A stretch of 8,508 bases of DNA from Deltaproteobacteria bacterium (GTDB lineage Bacteria > Desulfobacterota > Syntrophia > Syntrophales > UBA2210), in NCBI GenBank assembly GCA_016934695.1, contig JAFGSH010000006.1, positions 1-8,508 of the forward strand. The letters run 5' to 3'. The translations under genes and the position numbers were made by a program. Below are positions 1 to 6,013 of the stretch, piece by piece (position 1 is the stretch's first letter; the number at the start of each line of letters is the position of its first letter). Under the pieces are notes generated by a model. That model was not told the origin of the DNA, searched no databases, and worked only from the letters and a program-made list of their open reading frames with translations.

Positions 1-1
1 A

Positions 2-412
2 TTCGGGCCGGAGCTGTGCGGGGGCGCGATCGAAAAACTGGATCTGGCCATCGGAGAGCGGGTAAAACGCCTCGGGGCCTTTGCCAAGACCATGGCGAAG
101 GCATCGCGCCTCGGAGAGATTCCGGGGATGGCAAGCGCGGAAGCGGATCTCCGGCTGGGGAGGGAGGTGGCGGACACCTGGCCGCGGATCGAGACCTGCT
201 TCAGAGAGGGCCTGGAGGAGGCCGCCGCCCTGGACGAACGGGACCGCTTTCTCGCCGCCCTCCGGGATGGCCGAATCGACGGCGCGGGATACGTGGAGAC
301 CATCCGGTCACTGCAGGGGGAGACCAAGGCCCTCGGCACTGCATGGCTTCGGGGGATCATCGACAGGATCACGCGCGAGGCCTTCGGGGCGGTCCTCCCC
401 CTGTGCCAGTAA
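2..412 (+). CDS. 3' end of an unrecognised protein (5' truncated by the window edge)
   Basis: The reading frame is open from the left edge and ends at TAA 410-412, so 136 C-terminal residues are visible. I do not recognise the family. The segment is rich in Arg, Glu, Ala and Leu, looks almost wholly alpha-helical, and has no membrane segment, signal peptide or Cys cluster (only three scattered Cys). It ends in a short hydrophobic tail, AFGAVLPLCQ. An internal ATG lies at 92, but the frame continues upstream without a stop in coding-like composition, and no good ribosome binding site precedes that ATG. I therefore read this as the tail of a longer gene rather than a complete 106-residue protein. 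It converges on the NRDE-family gene, with only 7 bases between the two stop codons. Other frames over these bases are open too because of the high GC content, but none joins to a recognisable protein. Confidence 0.6.
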   Translation, partial: FGPELCGGAIEKLDLAIGERVKRLGAFAKTMAKASRLGEIPGMASAEADLRLGREVADTWPRIETCFREGLEEAAALDERDRFLAALRDGRIDGAGYVETIRSLQGETKALGTAWLRGIIDRITREAFGAVLPLCQ

Positions 413-419
413 ACATCCC

Positions 420-1214
420 TTACTCAGGTATGGAGAAGGGAGAGCCCTCCGGCATCCGGAACGAGAACCCGACCGTCTCGTACGCGCCGGGATTCGACGA
501 GAATGACCGCTCAACGAACTCGACACCCCCCCCCTTGTCGATCAGCACAACACTGGAAGAGCGCGTTCCGTACCCCTCGCTCCGTATGAAGATGGAGGAG
601 AGGACCCGTTCCCAGTCGAGCCCCACCCCGGTATCGGGAAGATCGGAATCGTCGGGACGGGAGGTGTCGGCGAGGATGTCGAATATCTCCTCGGGGGAGA
701 AATCCCGGCGGTCCGATATGAGATCTTCCAACAGTTTCTTGCCCCGCTCAACCTTCGGCCAGGGGGTATCCATAAGGTGGTTGCTGATCCCGTGCATCCC
801 GGGAGATATCTCGCGGAAGGTGTCGGTCATATTCGAAAAATGGAAAAGGCCGCTCCGCTCCCTCAGGATCAGATTAAAGCCGTTGTACCTGCCGGCATCG
901 GACCGCATCTGCCGAACATACTCCTCCGGTGATTCGTCGCCGCGGAGAAACCCGCTGACCAGGGTGCCCCGCGAAGGGGCATGGTCCTTCAAGGCCCGGG
1001 GGTCGCGGTAGTTGGTAATCGCGGCCAGGCGTCCCGTCTTCGTGATTCCGAGCCAAGTTCCCCCGTCCTTCAGATCCCTCCCGGCCAGGATACCGGGGGC
1101 ATCTCCCCAGAAGGCAATCGATGCCGACGGGCGCTCGTAGAACTCGTCCCGATTTGCCGCAAGGATGAGCGGATAGACGGGATGGGACCGGTATGAAAAC
1201 AGTATCAGGCACAT
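420..1214 (-). CDS. NRDE/TANGO2-family protein
   Basis: A 264-residue protein, the usual length for the family. It begins MCLILF, with the conserved Cys at position 2, and carries the signature NRDE at residues 21-24 followed by F-Y-E-R-P. Further family blocks are GGTWLGI (51-57), TNYRDP (67-72), SRGTLV (81-86), YNGFNLIL (110-117), GISNH with a downstream PWPKV (142-155), and YGTRSSSVVLID (215-226). Position-2 Cys and the fold suggest an Ntn-hydrolase-like ancestry, but no bacterial reaction is firmly assigned. The eukaryotic relative TANGO2 has been linked to haem handling and lipid homeostasis. There is no signal peptide, so it is probably cytoplasmic. The ATG has a GGAG ribosome binding site 6 bases upstream. 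It is the last gene of the minus-strand run, 12 bases after the sirtuin, and probably shares its mRNA. Family assignment is strong; function is open. Confidence 0.93.
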   Translation of the reverse strand: MCLILFSYRSHPVYPLILAANRDEFYERPSASIAFWGDAPGILAGRDLKDGGTWLGITKTGRLAAITNYRDPRALKDHAPSRGTLVSGFLRGDESPEEYVRQMRSDAGRYNGFNLILRERSGLFHFSNMTDTFREISPGMHGISNHLMDTPWPKVERGKKLLEDLISDRRDFSPEEIFDILADTSRPDDSDLPDTGVGLDWERVLSSIFIRSEGYGTRSSSVVLIDKGGGVEFVERSFSSNPGAYETVGFSFRMPEGSPFSIPE

Positions 1215-1226
1215 GCCTCGCTCCGC

Positions 1227-2006
1227 CTACATCCCTTCCCTGACCTTTTCCACCATCCGGGACATGACCTCGCCGGCCTTCCCCTCGATCAGGATGTCGG
1301 CCCGGGAGTCATAGGGGGTGTCGCCGATATTGACGATAATGAGGCGCGCGCCCGCCTCCTGCGCGTATGCCGGCATGAGGGCCGCCGGATGGACGACGAG
1401 GGAGGAACCCACGACGAGGAAGAGATCGCACCGCATGGAGTGGGCCGTCGCGGCATTCAGGACGTCGTGCGGGAGCATCTCCCCGAAGAAGACGACATCC
1501 GGCTTGAGGGTGCCGGAGCACTCCCCGCACTCGGGCACCTCGACTCCTTGCTTCAATATCTCCCTGATCTGCTCGACAGTGTACCGTTTGCCGCACTCCA
1601 GACATCTGATCCATTGCATGTTGCCGTGCAGTTCGAAGACCCTGTCCGGAGAGTTTCCCGCCTTCTGGTGGAGGTTATCGATATTCTGCGTGATCACGCA
1701 GTCGAGCTTCCCCATCTCTTCCAGCTCTGCGATCGCATAGTGGGCCCTGTTCGGTTTGACGCTGGAGAAGAGATCCCCCTCTATCAGTATCTCCCACTGT
1801 TTTCTCCGGGTCTCCCTGCTGCTGAGAAACTTCTGTATGGTGAAATCGTCGGGGTCGAACCGGGTCCAGATCCCCCCCGGCCCCCGGAAATCCGGAATCC
1901 CGGATTCGGTGCTGATGCCGGCGCCGGTGAAAACCACCAGTCTCCTGGAGGCCAGGATCATCTCCGCCGCCGCCGCGATCTGCTCATTCAGACGAGCCGC
2001 CGTCAT
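1227..2006 (-). CDS. cobB: NAD-dependent protein deacylase, sirtuin (Sir2) family
   Basis: A 259-residue single-domain sirtuin. It would remove acetyl or other acyl groups from lysines, consuming NAD and releasing nicotinamide and O-acyl-ADP-ribose. Visible motifs in order are the NAD-binding GAGIS (28-32) with [11 protein letters not shown] (35-45), TQNID (106-110) with NLHQKAG, the catalytic His127 in ELHGN, four zinc-ligand cysteines at 135, 138, 160 and 163, KPDVVFFGE (168-176), and the Rossmann segments VVGSSL (198-203) and IVNIG (224-228). All catalytic and zinc residues are present, so it should be active. It lacks the Ala-Tyr-Arg pocket signature typical of desuccinylases and looks like a Thermotoga Sir2-type deacetylase. 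The ATG at 2006 is preceded by AGGA at 7-base spacing. It lies 55 bases after the response regulator. The symbol cobB is the generic bacterial sirtuin name, not a claim of orthology to the E. coli gene. Confidence 0.95.
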   Translation of the reverse strand: MTAARLNEQIAAAAEMILASRRLVVFTGAGISTESGIPDFRGPGGIWTRFDPDDFTIQKFLSSRETRRKQWEILIEGDLFSSVKPNRAHYAIAELEEMGKLDCVITQNIDNLHQKAGNSPDRVFELHGNMQWIRCLECGKRYTVEQIREILKQGVEVPECGECSGTLKPDVVFFGEMLPHDVLNAATAHSMRCDLFLVVGSSLVVHPAALMPAYAQEAGARLIIVNIGDTPYDSRADILIEGKAGEVMSRMVEKVREGM

Positions 2007-2061
2007 CGTTTCATCCTCTCTCTTCCGTTTTCTTGCCGGATTCCGCAGCGCCGGGACATGA

Positions 2062-3426
2062 TCAGTAGTGCTTGAGGCCGTACTTCTTCAGCTTATAGCG
2101 CAACGTCCGCTCGGTGATTCCCAGCAGTTCCGCGGCTCGTGTCTGGTTGTTCCCGGTCTCCTCAAGGGCCTCCTCTATCCGGGTGCGCTCCAGCGATTCG
2201 ATCTCGTCCTTGAGGGGTCCCCCCTCTTTATGAGCATTGAAGTGGTCGGCGGAGACGTCCTCGAAGGGCAGATCCTTGACGGATATAATCCGGTCCCGCG
2301 CTATGACCACCGCCCGCTCGATGATGTTTTCCAGCTCCCGCACATTCCCCGGGTAGTCGTACTTCAGGAGGGTGTCCATGGCCTCGCTGCTCAGGCCGTC
2401 GATCTCCTTATCGTTCTCTGCCGAAAACCGTTTGGTGAAATACTCTATCAGCAGGGGGATATCCCCCCTCCGATCCCTGAGCGGGGGGATGGTCATGGAG
2501 ACCACGTTCAGCCGGTAGTAGAGATCCTCCCTGAAGAGTCCCTCCTTCACCCTCTCTTCGAGGTTCCGGTTTGTTGCGCTGATGATCCTCACATCCGCCC
2601 GCAGGGTCTGATTTCCGCCAAGTCTCTGAAATTCACGCTCCTGGAGAAACCGGAGGAGTTTGACCTGGACGGGCGGAGAGAGCTCCCCTATCTCGTCGAG
2701 GAACAGGGTCCCCCCGTCCGCCTCCTCGAACCGCCCGATCCGTCGCGCCGACGCCCCGGTGAACGCCCCCTTTTCGTGGCCGAAGAGCTCGCTCTCCAGG
2801 AGGGTTTCGGGAATGGCCCCGCAGTTGACCACGATCATCGGTTTTCCCGAGCGTGGACTCGTCGCGTGGATGAGGCGCGCGAAGAGCTCTTTCCCGGTCC
2901 CGCTTTCTCCCTGTATCAGGACGGTCGTCCGACTCGACGCGACCCTCCCGGCCATATTGATGATCTCCTCCATTCCGGGGTCCTTGTAGATAATCTGTCC
3001 CGTGGATATCTCCTTTTTCCAGAGCTTTTTCCTGAGGATCTCGTTTTCCCTGATAAGGATCTGCCGTTCCGCGATGCGTTCGACAAGGATCAGCAATTCG
3101 TCCAGATCGATGGGCTTGGTGATATAGTCCACGGCGCCGAGTTTCATGGCGTCCACCGCCGTTTCTATCGTGCCGTACGCCGTCATCATCACGACGCTGA
3201 TCTGCGGGTTGATGTTCTTTATCTCCTTCAGGATCTCTATCCCGTTCATCCCCGGCATCTTGAAATCGAGGAGGAGCAGATCAAAATGGCCGTTCCGCAC
3301 TTGCCGTATTGCAGCATCGCCGTCTTCGGCCCCCGCAACCACATGCCCCTCACCGGCGAGGAATTCCTTCAGCATCTCCCTCTGCGACTGCCCGTCCTCG
3401 ACAACCAGGATGTTCAATGTGTCCAT
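2062..3426 (-). CDS. sigma-54-dependent NtrC-family response regulator (HydG/ZraR/AtoC type)
   Basis: A 454-residue cytoplasmic activator with the classic three-part layout. Residues 3-120 are a receiver domain: acidic pair near ED10-11, phospho-acceptor Asp54 in [10 protein letters not shown], Thr82 and Lys104. Residues 143-375 are the AAA+ sigma-54 interaction domain: Walker A GESGTGK (173-179), the GAFTGA loop that contacts sigma-54 (220-225), Walker [10 protein letters not shown] (241-249), and an arginine-finger region around PLRDRRGD and [10 protein letters not shown]. Residues 410-452 are a Fis-type helix-turn-helix, [18 protein letters not shown]. All key residues are intact. Its start overlaps the kinase stop as TGATG, so the two are translationally coupled. 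A GTG one codon upstream (3429) is an equally placed alternative, with an AGGGG site 6 bases before it. It is probably phosphorylated by the adjacent kinase and would drive -24/-12 promoters, none of which I could locate here. Confidence 0.95.
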   Translation of the reverse strand: MDTLNILVVEDGQSQREMLKEFLAGEGHVVAGAEDGDAAIRQVRNGHFDLLLLDFKMPGMNGIEILKEIKNINPQISVVMMTAYGTIETAVDAMKLGAVDYITKPIDLDELLILVERIAERQILIRENEILRKKLWKKEISTGQIIYKDPGMEEIINMAGRVASSRTTVLIQGESGTGKELFARLIHATSPRSGKPMIVVNCGAIPETLLESELFGHEKGAFTGASARRIGRFEEADGGTLFLDEIGELSPPVQVKLLRFLQEREFQRLGGNQTLRADVRIISATNRNLEERVKEGLFREDLYYRLNVVSMTIPPLRDRRGDIPLLIEYFTKRFSAENDKEIDGLSSEAMDTLLKYDYPGNVRELENIIERAVVIARDRIISVKDLPFEDVSADHFNAHKEGGPLKDEIESLERTRIEEALEETGNNQTRAAELLGITERTLRYKLKKYGLKHY

Positions 3427-5216
3427 CACTCAGTTCCCCTGTCCCTGCCCGCCACGGGGAGCAGGACATCGAAGGTCGTTCCCACACCTACCGCGCTTTC
3501 AACGTGAATCTCTCCACCATGCCCCCGTATGATCTCATGCGCCAGGGCCAGCCCGAGTCCCAACCCCTTTTCCTTCGTCGTATATTCCGGATCGAATATG
3601 TGGCCTATATCGTCGGATGTCAGACCGCATCCGGTATCCGATATCTTGATGCTGACCATCCCCGTTCCGTTCGGCGTGACGGAGATGGCAATGGTCCCCC
3701 TGCCCGAGATCGCCTCCATCGCGTTCTTCAGGAGGTTGTAGAGGGCCTGCCGGAGTTTGTCCACATCCATTGGTATGATCAGGGGATCGTCTCCCCAGGC
3801 GGTCTGTATGGCAATCCCCTTGAGGTCGGCCTCTTCCCGCATGAGGCTGGTCATTCGTTCCAGTACCGTGGTGATGGACTGGTTACTGAACTCCAGACGG
3901 CGGCTTCGGGAAAAGATGACAAACTCCTCCACGATCCTGTTCAGCCGCTTGATCTCGTCGCGGATAATGCCGGTGATGTGCTGAAACGCTTTTTTCTTTT
4001 CCTCCCCCTCGGGGGGATATTCGCGCCTGATCCGCTGGCTGGCCATGCTGATCGCGTTCAGGGGATTACGGATCTCATGGGCCACCCCGGCCGCGAGCTG
4101 CCCCAATGCGGAGAGTTTCTCGGCCTGCTGGAGGCGTTTCCCCATCTCCTCCATCCTGAGCGAATATTTTTTCTGGTTGAGATAGATGGCAAACATCGAC
4201 AGGACCCCTATTGCCATGATGAAGATCGTGGAGATGATCATCCTGTTCCTGTTTTCCCGGAGGATCTTGTCGCTCCCCTCGCGGTTCAGGCCGACGCGGG
4301 CGAAGCCCGCGATCTTGCCCTCGAGGCGTACCGGAACGGTAATCTCGAGAAGGTCCGCTCCGCCGGAGGTCACCTTGCGACTCGCCTTCTCCAGATTCGT
4401 CTTCAGGACATCGAGGGCGACGGCATCGATCTCTTCCAGCCCCTCTCGAACGGAACCCGCCCGGCCCAGCACCTTGCCCTCCTCGTTGACGACGATGAGA
4501 TAGGTCAGTCCCTGACCGAGCCCGACGTCATCGATCGCCTTTCGTATGGCGATCTTCGCGCTCCAGTACCGGAGACCTGCGTCGTCGAGGGCCATCAGTA
4601 TGGTACCGCTGCCGTCCTTGCGGCGAAGGGCTATGTATCCTATTTCGTTGAGTTTTCCGAACTTATTGAAGAGGTCTATGATCAGATCCTTTCCCTCGGT
4701 CATTTCGTGATTCGTCTCGGGGAGGAGCTCCGTGATAAATTCCCTGCTCTTGAAGACGATCGTGCCCCTCTCATCAAGGACGGCGATAAGCCACAGGTTT
4801 TCCCGATCGGCAAACTCCTTTAGCACATTGTTGTCGAGATGCTCGGCCTTCCACTGGGTATCGAGGTCGCGCGCCAGGGAGACGAGCCCCTTGACGAGGG
4901 CCTCCTGGGGTGAAAATTCCTCATCCCTGAGAGGTACAAAGGTACCCACCCCTTCACCCCGATCCTCCTTGAGGGTCTGGTACAGGTAAGCGAGGTTCTC
5001 CTGGGCCACGTTCTCCACGGTCGTGATGATATCGAGCCCCCTGTTTTCCATGAAACGTACCAGTGTTTTGTCGAGGCGCCCCAGATCTATGATCCCCATG
5101 ACGAGTATGAGGGAAAGGAAAAGGAACATGACGAGGGCCACGATAAGGGGCCGCAGGAAGGTCCCCTCATGCCTCGATGACGCGCTGTGCCATGTTATCT
5201 CTTTCGGAAATTTCAT
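3426..5216 (-). CDS. membrane sensor histidine kinase (HydH/ZraS-like)
   Basis: A 596-residue inner-membrane kinase. A first transmembrane helix spans about residues 22-43 (after FLRPLI), an extracytoplasmic sensor about 44-324, and a second helix about 326-346. A short coiled linker leads to HisKA with His380 in GVAHEIRNPL. The ATPase domain has the N box NLLKNAMEA (494-502), D box DTGCGL (527-532), F box FDPEYTTK (541-548) and G2 box GLGLGLAL (551-558). The sensor holds two PAS/Cache-like beta-hairpin blocks (around 141-160 and 238-252, then 291-311), suggesting a double-Cache ligand domain; the ligand is unknown. I chose the ATG at 5216 because GGAGAG lies just upstream. An in-frame ATG at 5276 has no usable site and abuts the palindromic repeat. 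The gene overlaps the regulator start by one base, the usual arrangement for a cognate pair. Confidence 0.95.
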   Translation of the reverse strand: MKFPKEITWHSASSRHEGTFLRPLIVALVMFLFLSLILVMGIIDLGRLDKTLVRFMENRGLDIITTVENVAQENLAYLYQTLKEDRGEGVGTFVPLRDEEFSPQEALVKGLVSLARDLDTQWKAEHLDNNVLKEFADRENLWLIAVLDERGTIVFKSREFITELLPETNHEMTEGKDLIIDLFNKFGKLNEIGYIALRRKDGSGTILMALDDAGLRYWSAKIAIRKAIDDVGLGQGLTYLIVVNEEGKVLGRAGSVREGLEEIDAVALDVLKTNLEKASRKVTSGGADLLEITVPVRLEGKIAGFARVGLNREGSDKILRENRNRMIISTIFIMAIGVLSMFAIYLNQKKYSLRMEEMGKRLQQAEKLSALGQLAAGVAHEIRNPLNAISMASQRIRREYPPEGEEKKKAFQHITGIIRDEIKRLNRIVEEFVIFSRSRRLEFSNQSITTVLERMTSLMREEADLKGIAIQTAWGDDPLIIPMDVDKLRQALYNLLKNAMEAISGRGTIAISVTPNGTGMVSIKISDTGCGLTSDDIGHIFDPEYTTKEKGLGLGLALAHEIIRGHGGEIHVESAVGVGTTFDVLLPVAGRDRGTE

Positions 5217-5236
5217 TTCTCTTCTCTCCGGATGCA

Positions 5237-5249
5237 CACCGCTGCGGTG
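5237..5249. promoter_or_regulatory. candidate operator dyad upstream of the kinase gene
   Basis: CACCGC, one base, then GCGGTG forms a perfect 6+6 dyad whose near edge is 20 bases from the kinase ATG. The single-base spacer cannot make an RNA hairpin loop, so if functional it is more likely a DNA binding site, possibly for autoregulation. No -35/-10 or -24/-12 promoter is clear between it and the repeat at 5279. It could be chance in GC-rich DNA. Confidence 0.25.
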
Positions 5250-5278
5250 ACATGCCTGAATGGGAGAGCTTTGCATCC

Positions 5279-5377
5279 TGTCATTTCGAGGAGCGTAGTG
5301 ACGAGCTATAGTCCCCTTCAGGGGGAAATCCTAACGAAACAGATCTGTTAAGATTTCTCGCTTTGCTCGAAATGACA
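5279..5377. repeat. REP/MITE-like palindromic element with 12-bp terminal inverted repeats
   Basis: The 99-base element is bounded by perfect inverted repeats, TGTCATTTCGAG at 5279-5290 and CTCGAAATGACA at 5366-5377. Inside are two further hairpins: TCCCC/GGGGA around 5312-5326, and AAATCCTAAC (5326-5335) pairing 9 of 10 with GTTAAGATTT (5347-5356), which encloses the perfect palindrome AACAGATCTGTT. The end sequence, TGTCATTTCGAGC followed by AAGCGAGAAATCT when read from the right end, is of a type seen as dispersed, high-copy palindromic repeats in many bacterial genomes. Such elements are usually thought to be mobilised in trans by a transposase. No transposase lies in the window and I see no clear target-site duplication. 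The element ends 62 bases before the chosen kinase start. Confidence 0.75.
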
Positions 5378-5573
5378 AGGTGCTGCATGTCTGCAAAGTT
5401 CTCGATGTAATCCGCTCCGGGAACATCCTCCTCGTTCGACTCGACGATGGCGGGCCGATTTGCGGTATGCCCGGTCGCCCTTCCCGCGGCATGACGGGCG
5501 GATGTCCGCGAACCGGGCTTGTCAAGCCACCTTATATCACAACTTATGCCGTGAGAATAGCTCGAAAACCGGA

Positions 5574-5599
5574 ACGGTTCGACGATTTTGTCGAACCGT
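5574..5599. repeat. 10-bp perfect inverted repeat (hairpin)
   Basis: ACGGTTCGAC at 5574-5583 and GTCGAACCGT at 5590-5599 form a perfect 10-bp stem around the 6-base loop GATTTT. No T-tract follows on the plus strand (the next bases are GTCAGGG) or on the minus strand, so it is not a standard intrinsic terminator. It may be a structured RNA element, a protein-binding dyad, or part of a transcribed leader. Confidence 0.6.
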
Positions 5600-5688
5600 G
5601 TCAGGGAGGGACCGGAAAGAATATCTGTTTGTTTTTCCTTGATCTTTTATAAGAGCGGCTGCGCGGTTTCGACATTTCTTTCCGCTAT

Positions 5689-5717
5689 CCGGGCCGCCTC
5701 CCCGGGACGATTTTTCT
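5689..5717 (+). terminator. weak terminator-like hairpin with T-tract
   Basis: CCGGG (5689-5693) pairs with CCCGG (5701-5705) around a 7-base loop, and a run of five T starts at 5711, followed by CTCTT. The stem is short and the T-run begins five bases after it, so as an intrinsic terminator it is marginal. No plus-strand gene upstream obviously needs it, unless the intergenic region itself is transcribed as a small RNA. Confidence 0.3.
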
Positions 5718-5785
5718 CTTATTTATTTGAATATCAAACAGTTACAAGCCCGGGCATGAAAAGTGCATAAACCACCTTACGTGAT

Positions 5786-5813
5786 GCCGGAAAAGCCCTC
5801 CTGTTTTTCTGGC
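5786..5813. repeat. 9-bp imperfect hairpin with CCTCC in the loop
   Basis: GCCGGAAAA (5786-5794) pairs with TTTTCTGGC (5805-5813) with one G-T wobble, around the 10-base loop GCCCTCCTGT. On the minus strand the loop reads ACAGGAGGGC, placing an AGGAGG at the apex. It lies 18 bases from the much stronger hairpin at 5832-5868, which shows the same loop core. Confidence 0.5.
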
Positions 5814-5831
5814 TTACACCCTTGTTGAGAA

Positions 5832-5868
5832 GAATCTGCGGTCTCCACCTCCTGGAGACCGCAGATTC
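5832..5868. other. strong 16-bp perfect hairpin presenting CCTCC / GGAGG at the apex
   Basis: GAATCTGCGGTCTCCA (5832-5847) pairs perfectly with TGGAGACCGCAGATTC (5853-5868), leaving the 5-base loop CCTCC. Counting the closing pairs, the apex reads CACCTCCT (5846-5853) on the plus strand, the same as the anti-Shine-Dalgarno tail of bacterial 16S rRNA, and AGGAGGTG on the minus strand. No T-tract follows on either strand, and no start codon sits at translational distance from AGGAGG on the minus strand. It is therefore neither a clear terminator nor a normal ribosome binding site. It could end or form part of an unannotated small RNA, or lie in a leader. Confidence 0.7.
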
Positions 5869-5948
5869 ACAAAGTTCAGCATTTCACGTAATTCGCACCC
5901 CCTGACCCTTCAACCGCATGGCACCATATCACCCGCCGCGCCGTAAAT

Positions 5949-5962
5949 TCCGGTTGACCGGA
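5949..5962. promoter_or_regulatory. candidate operator dyad over the -35 element
   Basis: TCCGGT, TG, ACCGGA form a perfect 6+6 dyad. Its right half contains the TTGACC proposed as the -35 box of the promoter for the flavoprotein gene. A repressor bound here would block RNA polymerase. No regulator gene is adjacent to name as its partner, and chance is not excluded. Confidence 0.3.
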
Positions 5963-5982
5963 CCTCTTGAAACCGTTATTGT
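5954..5982 (+). promoter_or_regulatory. candidate sigma-70-type promoter for the flavoprotein/CGGC operon
   Basis: TTGACC (5954-5959, 5 of 6 to the -35 consensus) is followed after 17 bases by TATTGT (5977-5982, 4 of 6 to the -10 consensus). The predicted start of transcription is near 5989-5991, giving a leader of about 24 bases that contains the AAGGAG site at 6002-6007, six bases before the ATG at 6014. It is the best promoter-like pair in the intergenic region. Confidence 0.45.
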
Positions 5983-6013
5983 TTAACAGAATACATACCA
6001 GAAGGAGCGGTTT

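Larger units (their letters stand above)
5217..6013. other. gene-free region rich in palindromes between divergent transcription units
   Basis: This 797-base stretch separates the minus-strand kinase operon from the plus-strand flavoprotein operon. It holds, from left to right, a dyad near the kinase start, a palindromic dispersed-repeat-like element, four separate inverted repeats, an AT-rich patch around 5711-5735, and a promoter candidate. Short open frames occur (for example plus 5380-5652 and minus 5331-5525), but none has a convincing ribosome binding site, a recognisable domain or coding-like composition. I read it as non-coding. I see no tRNA, rRNA or riboswitch that I can name. A small RNA is possible given the number of hairpins. 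Confidence 0.7.

Noticed and set aside
16..1011. A 331-residue plus-strand open frame across the left end
   Set aside because: It runs over the end of the edge gene and then antisense through the NRDE gene; low-complexity Gly/Arg-rich translation and no homology.
3309..4823. A 504-residue open frame on the plus strand, opposite the histidine kinase
   Set aside because: It is antisense to a gene with all kinase motifs intact, has no domain, and is rich in Arg/Pro/His as expected for a GC-rich antisense frame. The same holds for 2068-3507 (plus), opposite the regulator, and 5876-7084 (minus), opposite the flavoprotein.
5216..5276. A longer kinase start at ATG 5276, adding 20 residues
   Set aside because: No usable ribosome binding site, it directly abuts the repeat element, and the extra residues do not look like a signal or membrane segment; ATG 5216 has a good site.
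5331..5525. A 64-residue minus-strand open frame ending in FRAKREILTDLFR
   Set aside because: This ending is simply the translation of the palindromic repeat, a well-known source of false hypothetical proteins.
5380..5652. A 90-residue plus-strand open frame
   Set aside because: No ribosome binding site, no recognisable domain, and it spans a perfect inverted repeat; composition is unlike that of the neighbouring genes.
5919..5935. TGGCAC, a perfect -24 half of a sigma-54 promoter
   Set aside because: The matching -12 GC is absent at the required spacing (CC is found instead). TGGC...TTGT at 5810-5825 also fails, with spacing one base too long.
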